Part shown: positions 11,700 through 23,374 of the stretch, one piece after another
How the letters are laid out: each line of letters begins with the position of its first letter
How positions within the stretch are numbered: position 1 is the stretch's first letter
Source: Theropithecus gelada
Lineage: Eukaryota > Chordata > Mammalia > Primates > Cercopithecidae
Direction of reading: 5' to 3'
DNA: 64,000 bases
Assembly: GCF_003255815.1 (NCBI RefSeq)
Contig: NC_037674.1
Location: 4,034,388 to 4,098,387 of the forward strand
The notes under the pieces: model-generated
What the model was told of the DNA's origin: nothing
Seen by the model: the letters and a program-made list of their open reading frames with translations, nothing else
Databases searched by the model: none
Made by a program: the position numbers and the translations under genes

Positions 11700-12925
11700 C
11701 TAGAGTAATAGGCACATACTTGATCTTTGCTGAAACTACATGAATGGGTGTAGACTGTGGCTTTCCTCCAAAACAAAACAGACTGCTGGGTCTGTGGGGG
11801 AGGTACCCCTGCTAACTTGCCATTGCACATCCAAGCACATCCAAGCTACCACCTTGAGCACGTGGAGTTATGTTTATACGCAGGACAAGAGTAAAAATTC
11901 TCACCCATTTCCCATCTATGATTACAGAACCACTCACCATGAGTGCTCCACGTTTGGGGAAACCTGGAAACATATCTTCCATCTGGCTCGTAAGCAGGTT
12001 AATGTCACCCCTCTATAGACTATGCTGTACATGACAACAGAGGATGACTGATGATGGTGCAAATTCAGGCAACGGGTCATGCACCTCTATGCATCCCAAA
12101 ACACAAGAGCAACACACCTTACACTAGCAGCCAGGCTAAGGGATGGTTACCTCTTAGCAACGTGGCTAAACCCATCAACTAACTAATAATATGTGGCTAG
12201 GATGGCAAAATAGTGTCAAGCTACATGGTGGAGCCTATCCTTTCTCCTGGAGTTAGCTATGGGTCTGAGGCAGTCATAGCTGGCATTACTTACCTTACCA
12301 CTGGACCGGCAGGTACGCCTGGGGGTGCCCTTACCTACCAGGACACATCCTGTCCCATCTGGACTCTCTCTCCGACAACTGGGAAAATGTGAAGGCCAGA
12401 CAACACCATCAAAAATGGGCACCCTGTTGGTTCTACTCACCAGCCGTCTTTTCCTCCCAGACAGCAAACGTAGATGTAGAATTATAAGTAGAGATCCTAA
12501 GTATAGAGCTGCTGCCTGTCATAACACCTAACCCAACATTACCCTTCTCACTGAAAAAACTCGCAGATTAGACAAGTGACTCTACAGAACCCTTTGGCCT
12601 TAGATATCCTAACTGCAGCCCAGTGTGACGCTTGTGCATTAAGACTGAATGGTGCGTATACACACCAGATTATTCTCACGATATAACCCAAGCTAGGCAC
12701 ACACTGAATACTCATATTTCTGCTATAAATGTCCTCTACCAGGATCCCACAACGTCATGGTTTGGTCAACTTCCCGGTCCATGGAAAACTCCCATATACG
12801 GTATAGTTGGTATTCTACTCCCTGTTCTGTTTGGTTGCTGCAGTTTTTGTTGCTTTACAATAACTGTATGGAGACGCAGGAAAAACTTTTTCAGAAACTT
12901 TTGTGTCCCCACACCATAACGCTCC
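11700..12925 (+). pseudogene. ERV1 env remnant (SU and TM)
   Basis: The SU region keeps a C-W-V-C motif at 11784-11795, the CXXC isomerase motif of gammaretrovirus-type envelopes that form a covalent SU-TM link. The TM region is open for 95 codons from 12632 and includes CIKTEWCVY, in which one cysteine of the partner CX6CC motif appears to be replaced by tryptophan. A hydrophobic segment follows at residues ~54-80, then an RRRK stop-transfer cluster. Stops and frame changes separate SU from TM, so no envelope protein is expected. Confidence 0.75.
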
Positions 12926-13327
12926 AACACATTCTCATATTAGTCTGGGAACCCACGAATATTTCCAACTCCAGGTAAGCAGATTCCAATCTGATACTCT
13001 CTAACTGTGCCCCTTCTCAGCGGGAAGAAGCTAGATGGAATGATGTTGCCTACTTTCCATTGAAATGGAATGGACGTTTATGGCGAAGGATTATAATCGA
13101 GTCGTTTAGCTTCAAAATACATTTAAGCTTTTTCTTTCTCTTTATTTTCTTCCCAGTCTCGAGATGTAACCTTGAAGCAAACTGCAGAAACCATTGCCTT
13201 AGTCTTCGAGTAGAACCTTGAAATATACTTTGGAACCACACCCCCTTCGGTTTCCCACTGTACACGTCCATGCCTTATACACATTTACCTAGCTGGCTAA
13301 ACTCACACCATGCATAATTATCTAACT
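12926..13327 (+). other. ERV1 3' untranslated/polypurine region
   Basis: Sequence lies between the TM remnant and the presumed LTR. I see no credible coding; the small minus-strand frame at 13050-13271 looks like chance. Confidence 0.45.
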
Positions 13328-13750
13328 ACATGCCTGTTAAAAAATACCAGAGGCTAATTTAAAATGAACCAAACATAAAGGCCCAGCTGTGGAATTGTCT
13401 CTCTCTTGAAGACTGCCTCAGGATGGGTATCTATGACCCGGCACTATCTAGATGGTATCAGTCTGCAGTTCCAGGTGGACCACAACTCAAGATACACATT
13501 GGAGTAAGACACAGACTCCCTGAATCTGCACAACTCCTGCACGCCTCCCATGTCATGCTTCCCTTTCTTTAAACCTCTGCCCTCAGCCCAAACTTTGAAG
13601 TTTGAACTGGTATATAGAGGTATAATCCAGTCATTTCCCCACTGATGGATTTGGAAAATAAAGTCACTTTCCTTTCACCCTGCATGTCCTCCTTGTCATT
13701 GCTTTTGCATGCATAGATCAGCCGGACCTGCACTCAGTTCCATGAGTATC
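13328..13750 (+). repeat. Probable 3' LTR of the class I ERV
   Basis: It begins with a TG near 13328 directly downstream of env. It has a cytosine-rich middle, AATAAA at 13657, and then a GT/T-rich stretch typical of the LTR R/U5 border. No second copy was found upstream of gag. Exact ends are approximate. Confidence 0.6.
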
Positions 13751-14022
13751 ACAGGAGGAAGGGAATGTGGCACTTTTCTCCCTGACTGCCAATGACTATT
13801 TGGAAACAGGGGTGCCTCATCTTCTCTATTACGATAGATTACTGAGGAAACAGACTTACACTTTCACATCAGCTGATCAACTCCATTTACCCTCTACCTA
13901 GCAGTGGAGGCAAAAACAACTCAATCTTGAAAGCTAACTCACCATGTTGACTTCTCATTTTCCCAGTTCTGGGACTGCCTCTAAGCTTTCTGTATATATT
14001 TTTTTCCTTTATATGCACACTA
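13751..14022. other. Unassigned sequence
   Basis: I recognise neither a gene nor a repeat family here. It may be the distal part of the LTR or host flank. Confidence 0.4.
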
Positions 14023-14036
14023 GGGGATAAGATTTC

Positions 14037-14333
14037 TTTTTTTTTTTTTTTTTTGAGACGGAGTCTCGCTGTGTCGCCCAGGCTGGAGTGCAGTGGTGCG
14101 ATCTCAGCTCACTGCAAGCTCCGCCTCCCGTGTTCACGCCATTCTCCCGCCTCAGCCTCCGAGTAGCTGGGACCACAGGCACCCGCCACCACGCCCGGCT
14201 AGTTTTTTGTATTTTTAGTAGAGACGGGGTTTCACCATGTTAGCCAGGATGGTCTCGATCTCCTGACCTCGTGATCCACCCACCTCGGCCTCCCAAAGTG
14301 CTGGGATGACAGGCGTGAGCCACCGCGCCCAGC
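14037..14333 (-). mobile_element. AluY element, inverted
   Basis: A full-length inverted Alu is flanked by a long duplication (ggggataagattt), at 14023-14036 and 14334-14347. The long, nearly perfect duplication and low divergence indicate a fairly recent insertion. Confidence 0.95.
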
Positions 14334-14347
14334 GGGGATAAGATTTC

Positions 14348-14737
14348 TATTGCATCTACTGTTCCTTGTGAAAATTATGATTTTTCTGTCAATCCTGCCC
14401 TTAGGTCAGAACCACCACAACTATGAATCCTGCGCTTAGATTCACATGGTGTTTCTGCCTGTCCCTGACAGGTGGACTTCAGCTTTCCTACACACCCCTT
14501 CCCCATGGTATACAAGTCCTACGTGTGACTCTAACATCTCTCCATAAACCCCCACTGAATGTTTCTTTCTGAGAGACTGGTTATATCAGCCTCTATCTTC
14601 AGCTGTTTGGCTTCCTCATATTTTGGTGGTAGGTATGCAAAGACCTGCCCTCCATGGAATGCTAACTATTAAAAATGGAGAGCTTTTACTGGAGTACTGA
14701 AATCCCTATTTTACGTATGTTGAAGCACTTTTTAAAA
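14348..14737. other. Possible LTR fragment, unnamed
   Basis: The stretch 'tacaagtcctacgtgtgactctaacatctctccataaacccccactgaatg' has the look of an ERV1 LTR R/U5 region, but I could not find a partner copy in the window. No coding potential is evident. Confidence 0.3.
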
Positions 14738-14747
14738 TGATGGTCCT

Positions 14748-15055
14748 GGCTGGGCGTGGTGGTTCACGCCTGTAATCCCAGCACTTTGGGAGGCCGACAT
14801 GGGTGGATCATGAGGTCAGGAGATCAAGACCATCCTGGCTAACATGGTGAAATCCTGTCTCTACTAAAAACACAAAAAATTAGCCGGGCGTGGTGGCGGC
14901 GCCTGTAGTCCCAGCTACTCGGGAGGCTGAGGCAGGAGAATGGCGTGAACTCGGGAGGCGGAGCTTGCAGTGAGCCAAGATCGCACCACTGCACTCCAGC
15001 CTGGGCGACAGAGTGAGACTCTGTCTCAAAAACAAAACAAAACAAAACAAAAACC
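14748..15055 (+). mobile_element. AluY/S element
   Basis: A full-length Alu has a CAAAA-repeat tail and a 10-base duplication, tgatggtcct, at 14738-14747 and 15056-15065. Confidence 0.95.
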
Positions 15056-15065
15056 TGATGGTCCT

Positions 15066-15466
15066 AGAAATCCATTGAGGAGGGAGCATAATTGTAATGA
15101 GTTACATGAATGTTTCCCTGACCTAGATTTAAGGCTTCAGAGAGACTGAATAAAGTGAACATGAAATCGTGATTTCAAATATATGTGCCATCCATCCATT
15201 GAACTCTAACTTCCAATCACTCTAAAGTGTGGATGGAGAAAGAGTGTTGGGTACTTGCCTCACGAAGAGGTCTAATAATTTGGCTTGTTTGCAATGATAG
15301 TTTTTTGAAAATTGTAGTGTCCAGGACAGCCACTCTGAAACCTGGTAGCTTACTTTATTATGGGAAATCATATTTTTTGTGCTGTCAGAGAGGTTGTTTG
15401 GGAACTTGGAGTCCCACACGATGACATCTGTGCCTGTGATATCATTTAGCACAGCTTTGAGTTTAG
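15066..15466. other. Unassigned sequence
   Basis: No gene or recognisable repeat. Overlapping short frames on both strands contradict each other. Confidence 0.4.
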
Positions 15467-15480
15467 TGCCTGTTTTCTTT

Positions 15481-15780
15481 TTTTTTTTTTTTTTTTTTGA
15501 GACAGAGTCTTGCTCTGTTGCCCAGGCTGGAGTGCAGTGGCCGGATCTCAGCTCACTGCAAGCTCTGCCTCCCGGGTTCACGCTATTCTCCTGCCTCAGC
15601 CTCCCAAGTAGCTGGGACTACAGGCGCCCACCATCTCGCCTGGCTAGTTTTTTGTATTTTTTAGTAGAGACGGGGTTTCACCGTGTTAGGCAGGATGGTC
15701 TTGATCTCCTGACCTCGTGATCCGCCCATCTCGGCCTCCCAAAGCGCTGGGATTACAGGCTGGAGCCATCGCACCCAGCC
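15481..15780 (-). mobile_element. AluY element with Old World monkey-type variants, inverted
   Basis: A full-length inverted Alu carries the complement of gagatccggccactgcac and of actagcca. Target duplication gcctRttttcttt lies at about 15468-15480 and 15781-15793. Confidence 0.93.
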
Positions 15781-15793
15781 GCCTATTTTCTTT

Positions 15794-16446
15794 TAAATCT
15801 CATCTCTCCAGTCTCCATCACCCTGATAGACATTTACTTATGTCTAATTTATGACTTGCCATTCTAGCTTTTTGTTTTTTAATTGCTTCCTGGTTTGGTG
15901 AAGCATGACGTTCACACTCCTCATCATGATAGATTAGAAAACATGCATTGAAATGAAGATAAAAAGGGATTTGAACATGGGGAACTTAGGGAAGTCACCT
16001 AAGTATGATAGTATCTCCAGTTCAAATGACATAAATGGAAGCACCCACCATGTTTTAAAATGAGAACCTTAAATGAAGCTCTCATGTCTCAAGTAATAAA
16101 GTATGAGCTTAAAGAAGTTAGTTTTCTTCAATTACAAATGCTCAAATACCATCACCTAAGGAACAGGAACAGTTATTCTCATCTAAGAATGAGAAACGAC
16201 ATCCATGAAGCTGAATGTCTCTTCCAAGTCTCTAGGCCACAGGAGCTCATTTTCTCACTGTCACTATTACTGTGGTGTAGACAATACACCCCATTTTTAT
16301 AGACCAAAAAAACAAGTCAGCATTATACATGGCCATGGGTGTTCAGAATGAAGTCCGATGTCTTTGTGGGTTTTTAGGCATGGTCCCTGGGAATCACCAC
16401 TCAGCCTGTGTCTATCTCTTAGATCACTGCTGGAGGGTTGGGGATA
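15794..16446. other. Unassigned sequence
   Basis: No supported gene. The plus strand is open at 16060-16302, but codon content is unremarkable and there are no family motifs. Confidence 0.4.
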
Positions 16447-16518
16447 TATTTTCTTCCTTCCTTCCTTTCCTTCCTTCTTTCCCTCTTTCCTTTCTCTCTC
16501 TCTCTCGCTCTTCTTTCT
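16447..16518 (+). repeat. Pyrimidine microsatellite (TTCC/CTTT then TC)
   Basis: A run of ttcc, cttt and tctc units directly precedes an inverted AluJ. It most likely grew from the Alu poly-A tail read on the other strand. Confidence 0.9.
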
Positions 16519-16798
16519 TGACAGGGTCTTGCGTTATTGCTCAGGCTGCAGTGCAGTCACACAATCATGGCTCACTGTAGCCTTGACCTCTTGGGCTCAA
16601 TCCATCCACTGCCTCAGCCTCCTGAGTAGCTGGGACCACAGGTGTGTGCTATTATACCAAGCTAAATTTTTCTATTTTTTTGTAGAGACAGTTTCTCCAT
16701 GTTGCCCAGACTGGTCTTGAACTCCTGGACTCAAGCAATCCACCCACTTTGGCCTCCCAATATGCTGGCATTACAGGCATAAGCCACCACACCTGGCC
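16519..16798 (-). mobile_element. AluJ element, inverted
   Basis: The diverged inverted Alu has J-type features such as 'ctgtagccttgacctcttgggctcaa'. It is one of the oldest Alus in the window. Confidence 0.9.
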
Positions 16799-17526
16799 TG
16801 TTGTTGCCTCTATCAGGTTTTCCACACCTGTGCAAAACGTATTTTGAATCTCAGCTGCCAAAAATCTGGTGTGAAAAGATTTTTTTGTCCAGGTCCAGAT
16901 AAGTAGAAACTGCCACAACCACCAACCACCATATATATATATATTTTTTGTATTCCACCCACCTGATGTCAACGATAATGCCCATTTGGTGACTTTGGGG
17001 CTTGGGAATTGCTGATATAATTCTGGTATTCAACAGAATACAAAGTTCCACAAAATTCTTGATGGAGAATGTGGAGTGAAAAGAAATTATCACAGGATTC
17101 CAACAAGGCTTGAAGGCGAGTTATCTTTAGAAAACTAAGCCTGTATTAATAAAAAATCATAACATGAAAATATAATTTATATTTCTTGTCACTAACATTT
17201 CTCAATCTTGGTCTCTGGCATCCAGAAACTTTGTCTGCCGAAAACGTGTTCAGTGGGATCCTGCAGATACGCTCCTAAATGATATCTGAAAACGGCCCTT
17301 TCTGGGGTATGTGAGGCATAACCAAATAACTCTGAAAAGAGAGGTTACCGACACTCAAACAAGTTACTTGGAAATGAAGTGTGATGGGGAGGTCCAATAT
17401 GGACAAGCATTCCTTGAGTTTGATGGTGGCTTCCTGAAGTGGATGCATTTACGTTCGGAAGGGTAAACATAAGAGGAAATGTGCTTGGCTATTTTTTTAC
17501 TATATGTCCATTCATCCCTGAGGCTA
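16799..17526. other. Unassigned sequence with short TA repeat
   Basis: Contains a (TA)n tract at about 16932-16944. No gene or family is recognised. Confidence 0.4.
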
Positions 17527-17660
17527 TTTTTTTTTTTTTTTGAGTCATGATTGCACTCTGATTCCCAAGATGGAGTGCAGTGACTCAATCATGGCTCACT
17601 TCAATGTGGAACTCTTGGGCTCAAGCAATCCTCCCAAGTCAGCCTCCCCAGAAGCTGGTA
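17527..17660 (-). mobile_element. Alu monomer (FLAM-like), inverted
   Basis: A single left-monomer-like unit follows a poly-T run. The sequence stops after 'ctccccagaagctggta', with no second monomer, consistent with a free left monomer or a truncated AluJ. Confidence 0.7.
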
Positions 17661-17689
17661 TAACATATGCATGCCTGTCTTTTTAAATT

Positions 17690-17970
17690 AAAAATAAAAA
17701 ATCAAAGATTTCATTTTAAAATAATTTTACATACACATAAAGATGCAAACATAGTACAGCTAGTTTTACATACCCAGGAGTTTACTAGAATGTTAACATC
17801 TTATTTATATACCCATAGTGTATTTATGAAAACTAATAAATTGACAGTGGTACAAAACTATTAACTGAACTACAGACTTTCTTCAGAGTTTACCAGGTTT
17901 TCCAGTAATGCCATTTTTCTGTTCCAGAATCTAATCCAGGGTAGTACTATAAATTAAATGTACTATCTTT
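17690..17970 (-). mobile_element. Old LINE-1 3' UTR-like relic
   Basis: 'tttctgttccagaatctaatccaggg' and the preceding AT-rich text resemble the antisense of an old L1M 3' UTR. Strongly diverged, so the assignment is tentative. Confidence 0.4.
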
Positions 17971-17974
17971 TGTT

Positions 17975-18172
17975 TTAGTTATCAGTTGCTGCACAACAAA
18001 TTGCCACATAGTGTGGTGGCTCAAAACCATACACACATTACTTACAGTTGCTCTGGGTCAGGAATCTAGGCGTAGATGATGTCCAAGGCTGAGGTCTCAA
18101 GTGAAGGCTCATCTGGAGAAGGATCCCCTCAAAGCTCATGTGACAGTTGTTAAGATTCCATTTCCTACCCTG
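17975..18172 (+). repeat. Old medium-reiteration repeat
   Basis: 'agttatcagttgctgcacaacaaattgccaca' followed by 'ggctcaaaacca' and 'ctgggtcaggaatctaggcg' is a widespread mammalian interspersed repeat that I recognise by pattern but cannot name with certainty. It is probably a DNA-transposon relic. Confidence 0.55.
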
Positions 18173-18175
18173 GAC

Positions 18176-18506
18176 TGATCACGGTGGCTCAAACTTATAA
18201 TCCCAATGCTTTGGTAGGTTAAGGCAGGAGGATTACTTGAGGCTAGGGGTTCAGGACCAGCTTGGGCAACATAGTGAGAACCTGTTTCTACAAAAAAAGA
18301 AAGAAAGAAAGAAAAGAAAAGAAAAGAGAAGAAAAAAGAAAAGAAGAAAAAGGATTAGCCAGATATGGTGTCATGTGCCTGTGGCCCCAGCTACTCAAGT
18401 GGCTGAGGCAAAAGGAGTTCAAGTCTGCAATGAGCTACATTCATGCCACTGTGCTCCAGCCTGGATGCAGAGTGAGACCCTGTCTCTGAAAAAAAAAAAA
18501 AAAACA
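18176..18506 (+). mobile_element. AluJ element with expanded central A-rich linker
   Basis: Left and right monomers are diverged. The linker at about 18289-18351 has grown into a GAAA/GAAAA purine repeat of roughly 60 bases, making a polypurine microsatellite inside the Alu. Confidence 0.88.
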
Positions 18507-19430
18507 ACCCTGACTTGGTCAAGAAGAGATTATCAGTGAATGATTTTACATCTTCAAATAATTCATACTAATTTATCATATATTTTTCAGAAAACAAACA
18601 GTTAACCCCAAGCCTGTGGCACCCAGCAGTGAAATGAGGAGCAAGCAACCCAGTCAAGAATTTTCAGATAATGTGGTCTTGCCTCTCTTCCATCAGCCGT
18701 CAGCACCTGCAATTCAAATTCCACTTCCCAGAGAGGGAGGCAACTGGTGGCAGCCAGACGTGCGGCACAGCAGTGTCAGCTCCAGCAACAGCCCAGTTCC
18801 CAGGGTGTGCATCCGGCTTCACAGAAGACACCTGCTACGCTGGTTTGCCAACTGTTTGTTTCTCTAAGTCCTCATCTGGGAATAGGTGACAACTTTAATA
18901 ATAATATTTAAATCTTTGTTTTGTTCAACTTTTAAGTTTTTAAAAACTCTGATATTGTATTTTTTATAGATATTTATAAAGGCTCACAAAACATGTCCCT
19001 TCAAATGTCTACATGTTAGGTCTCCTGAGCATACAAACTAAACTGACCTTAAAGAAATACCAGAATTTAAATTTTTTATTTCTTCTAAATAATGAACACC
19101 TGTTTGTCAACCCATATTTTTGTGTCTATACTTGTGTGTAGTGCATTTAAAGAAAGAAATATGCAAAATGGTGAAAATCATATTAAAAATAGTAATTTAT
19201 CACCCACCTTCCTCTCTCCCTTTCTAGTGTATTGTAAATCTCCATCTATGTAGCCCAATTACATCTCTTTACTACTCTGATTTGGTTTTACTTACTTATA
19301 CAATATAACTGTTTGCAACATCTGAAAATTATCTTGAAAAAATGTACATTTTTTCTCCTTTTTATGTGTTCAATTCTCTCTGTGCTAAATAAAATTAGAC
19401 CTTTCATATAAAAAACAGTAAGAACAACAC
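18507..19430. other. Unassigned sequence
   Basis: At 18600-18890 a GC-richer patch has overlapping plus-strand open frames (83 and 72 codons), but no domain or splice evidence supports a gene. The remainder is AT-rich and anonymous. Confidence 0.4.
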
Positions 19431-20537
19431 AAAGAATAGATCACTTTCCAATGTGAATTATCAGTTAGCCTTATACCACAGCTAGACAAAGTTACTCAAG
19501 AAAGAAAAACTATGATCAATATGACTTATGAACATAAACACAAAAATTCAAGGAAATATTATCAAAACAAATAACAGACATGTAAAAATTTATAAATTTT
19601 GACCAAGGTATACATCTTAGGAATGCAAATTTGGTTAAACATACAAAAAGAATTAGTGCCATAAACTACATTAAGAAATAAGGGACACAATACACATGGT
19701 CATCTTAAAAGATGAGCAATAAGCACTTGCCAAATTCAAATTTCATTCATTATAAAAACATGCAACAACTTAGGCAAATAAGGGAAATTTCCTCACCATG
19801 AAAGCACAAAAAAGCTCACATGATATCCTAAATTTTCTGAGAAGCTCAAAAACTTTCTTGTAAAATTAGAAATAAGAGAAGGAGATCACTTTCACAGTTT
19901 TATTCAACACTGTATTGGAGGATGTGGCCAAGGTAATCAGTGTAGAAAATAAATATGAAGCAGTAAGATTGGATGGAAAGTCAAATTATGTCTACAAATG
20001 ACATGATCCTGTCTATACACATCAAAAAAACTCTAATAAACATAACAAAAAATGAAAAAAGGGTTAAGCAAGCTTGTAGTACAGCTTAGTACAGGTCAAT
20101 ATACAAAATCAATTGTATTTTTATTTATTAGCAATTAACAATCTAAACACAAAATTTCAAAAACCATTTCATTTAAAATGGCATAAAAGTTAAATACCTA
20201 TGAATTAATTTAATAAAATAAGTATAAGATATGCATATTGAGAACTACAAAACATATCAAACAAAATTAATAAAATTATAAATTAAATACATTGAGCTGT
20301 CATTGATCAGAAAGCTTAGTATCATTAAGTTGGTAATACTTTCCAAATAGATCTAATGCAATCCCTAGATAAATCCTAGGTAACATTTTCTTCCTAAATT
20401 GGCAATCTTACTCTAAAATTCATATATAATGCAATAGAATTCCAGAACAGACAAAATAATTTTGAAAAACAACAAATTGCGTGTAGTAAAATCATACTTT
20501 CTGATTTCAAAACTTACTACAAAGTAATAGTAATCAA
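19430..20537 (+). mobile_element. Old L1 ORF2, 5' part of a split element
   Basis: L1M-grade ORF2 text includes 'atgtaaaaatttataaattttgaccaagg', 'ttcaacactgtattggag', 'ctacaaatgacatgatcctgtctata' (the FADD-type site) and 'actttctgatttcaaaacttactacaaagtaatagtaatcaaaa'. The element stops at about 20537 where a younger L1 begins, and resumes near 22185. Confidence 0.85.
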
Positions 20538-22182
20538 AATTATGTTAAGGATATGGAACCACAAAAGACCCAGAATATCTATAGCTATCCTAAGCAGAAA
20601 GAACAAAACTAGAGGAATTACATTACCTGACTTCAAATTATACTACAAAGCGATAGTAAATGAAACAGCATGGTACTGGCATAAAAATATCCATATAGAC
20701 CTATGGAACAGAATAGAGAACCAAGGAACAAATCCACAACCCTACAGTTATCTTGTTTTCGACAAAGTTGCCAAGAACATAAACTGGAGAAAAAGCCAGT
20801 CCCTTAAATAAATGGTGCTGGGAAAACTGGTTATCCATATGCAGAAGAATGAAACTAGACTTCTGTCTCTCGCTGTATGCAAAAAATCAAATCAAAATGG
20901 ATTAAAGACTTAAATCGAAGACCTCCAACTATGAAACTACTACAAGAAAACATTAGGGAGACTCTCTAGTATGTTGGTCTAGGAGAAAATTTCTTGAGCA
21001 ATATCCCACAAGCATAGGCAACCAATGCAAAAATGGGCAAATGAGATCATATCAAGTTAAAAAGCTCCTGCACAGGATAGGATATCATCGACAAAGTGAA
21101 GAGACAACCCACAGAATGGGAAAAAATATTTGAAAACTACCCATCTGATGGATTAATAACTAGAATATATAGGCAGCTCAAACAACCCTATAGGAAAAAA
21201 ATCAAATAATCAAACCAAAAAGGACAAAATATTTGAATAAACATTTCTCAAAGACATACAAATGGCAAACAAGCATATGAAAAGGTGCTCAAAATCATTA
21301 ATCATCAGAGAAATGCAAAGCAAAACTACAGTGAGACATCATCTCACCCCAGATAAAATGGCTTTTATCCAAAAGACAGGCAATAACAAATGCTGGTGAG
21401 GATGTGGAGAAAAGCAACCCTTGTACACTGTTGGTGGGAATGCAAATTAGTACAACCACTATGGGGAACAGTTTGGAGGTTCCTCAAAAAACTAAAATTG
21501 AGCTACCAAATATACCCAGCAGTAGGCTGCTGGATATATACCCCGAAGAAAGGACATCAGTATATCAAAGAGACATCTGCACTCCTATGCTTGTTGCAGC
21601 AGTTTACAACAGCTAAGATTTGGAAGCAATCTAAGTGTCCATCAACAGATGACTGGATAAAGAAAATACGGTGTATATAAACTGTGGAGTATTATTAAGC
21701 CATAGAAACTAAAGAGACCCAGTCATTTGCAACAACAAGGATAAAACTGGAGATCACTGTCTTCAGTGAAATAAACCAGGCACAGAAAGACAAATATCAC
21801 GTTGTCACTTATTTATGGCTTCTAAAAATAAAAACAATTGAACTCATGGACATAGAGAGTAGAAGGATGGTTAACAGAGGCTGGGAATGGTAGCAGGGGG
21901 CTGGGGGAAGGTAAGGATGTTTAATGGTTACAAAACAAATAGAAAGAATGAATAAAACATACTATTTGATAGCAAAACAGGGTAACTATAAAAGCCAATA
22001 ATAATTGTATATTTTTACAAAACTTAAAAAGTATAATTGAATTGTTTGTAACTCAAAGGATAAATGCTTGTGGAGATAGATGTCCAATTCTCCATGATGT
22101 GTGCTTATTTCATATTACATGCCTGTACCAAACCATATCATGTACCGTGTGTGTGTGTGTGTCTGTGTGTGTATCTACTATG
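20538..22182 (+). mobile_element. Younger 5'-truncated L1 (L1MA/L1PB grade) nested in the older L1
   Basis: The region repeats the 'cctgacttcaaattatactacaaagcgatagtaa' segment that the older L1 has just supplied, proving a second copy. It continues through the ORF2 end ('tggataaagaaaatacggtgtatataaac') to a 3' UTR with 'ctccatgatgtgtgcttatttcatatt' and 'tatctactatgtgaggag'. A (GT)n run at about 22149-22174 sits near its 3' end. Remaining frames are broken. Confidence 0.85.
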
Positions 22183-22184
22183 TG

Positions 22185-22454
22185 AGGAGAGACATATAGA
22201 TCAATGGAATAGAATCAAATGTCAAAAATTAATTCTTACATGCATGGTAAAACAATTTTCCAAGGTTGCCAAATCAATTCAATATAAAGAAATATTTCCT
22301 CACACAGTGTTGCTGGGACAAATGGACACTGACGTGCAATCTATCTCCTCCCTAGCACCGTATGCATGACTGACTCAAATTAACAACGCATCTAAGTATA
22401 GGAGCCAAACAGACCAAATCCATAGAAGAGAACATAGGAACATAAGAACGCTAA
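22185..22454 (+). mobile_element. Old L1 ORF2, 3' part of the split element
   Basis: The older L1 resumes exactly where it broke off: 'gacatatagatcaatggaatagaatc', then a degenerate form of 'gttgccaaatcaattcaatataaagaaa'. It is cut again by the MaLR LTR. Confidence 0.8.
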
Positions 22455-22856
22455 AATAAATTGGATCTTTGTCCCCACCAAATCTTACGTCAAATTATAA
22501 TCTGCAGTGTTTGCGGTGGGATCTGGTGGGAGGTGATTGGACCCTGAGGGTGATTTTTCATAAGTGCTTTAGCACAACTGGTGTTGTTCTCCTGAGAGTG
22601 AGTTCTCACAAGATCTGGTTGCTTAAAAGTATAACACACCACTCCCTCTCTTCATCCTGCTTTGGCCGTGTGAAGTGCTGGCTCCCCCTTTGCCTTCCAC
22701 CATGTTTGGAAATTTCCTGAGGCCTTCCCAGAAGCAGAAGTCACTGTACTTTCTTTATACCCTGTAGAACCAGGAAGCAATTAAGCCTCTTTTCTTTATA
22801 AATTACCCAGTCTCAGGTATTTCTTCATATCAATGGGAGAACAGATTAATACAGTA
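22455..22856 (+). repeat. MST-type MaLR solo LTR
   Basis: The series 'tttgtccccaccaaatct', 'ggtgggaggtgattgga', 'gagttctcacaagatctggttg', 'gccttccaccatg', 'aattaagcctcttttctttataaattacccagtctcaggtattt' and 'taatacag' is the full length of an ERVL-MaLR LTR. No internal region follows, so it is a solo LTR. Confidence 0.88.
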
Positions 22857-23001
22857 GCCTTGGGTTAAACAAAAGTACAAGAAATGTCTCTGGGGCTGTG
22901 AAATTGTTCCATATGACAACGTGACACTGAACATGTGACAATGTCATTCAAGACCTATAGAACTTCGTAACACACAGACAGTAAAATAAAAACTTTATTT
23001 A
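22857..23001. other. Short flank, probably continuation of the old L1
   Basis: 'ccttgggttaaacaaaagtacaag' fits the text expected of L1 ORF2 immediately after 22454, but it is too diverged to be sure. Confidence 0.35.
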
Positions 23002-23309
23002 GGCCGGGCGCTGTGGCTCATGCCTGTAATCCCAATACTTTGGGAGGCTGAGGTAGGGGGAATCACTTGAAGACAGGAGTTCGAGACCAGCCCAGCCAAC
23101 ATGGCAAAACCCTGCCTCTACTAAAAATACAAAATACAAAAATTAGCCATGCAGGTGGCACACGCCTGTAATCCCAGTTACTCGGGAGGCTGAGGCAGCA
23201 GAATTCCTTCAATCTGGGAGGCAGAGGTTGAGGTAAGCCAAGATCGTGCCACTGAACTCCAACCTGGGCAACAGAGTGAGACTGTATCCAGAAAAAAAAA
23301 AAAAAAAAA
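23002..23309 (+). mobile_element. AluS-like element
   Basis: A full-length Alu with A-tail lies between imperfect duplications of the form ctttattta (about 22992-23001 and 23311-23320). Confidence 0.92.
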
Positions 23310-23374
23310 GGCCTTATTTAGTTGATATGATAGAGAGATTAAATAATATAACTCTATAACAAATGTGTGAAATA

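Larger units (their letters stand above)
7440..13750 (+). mobile_element. Class I (gammaretrovirus-like) endogenous provirus, decayed
   Basis: Gag, protease, reverse transcriptase, RNase H/tether, integrase, SU and TM signatures occur in the canonical order on the plus strand, followed by an LTR-like block with AATAAA. All frames are broken by stops and shifts. The C-W-V-C motif in SU and the DTG protease fit a gammaretrovirus-type ERV1. I do not assign a family name. The 5' LTR is missing or unrecognisable. Confidence 0.85.
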
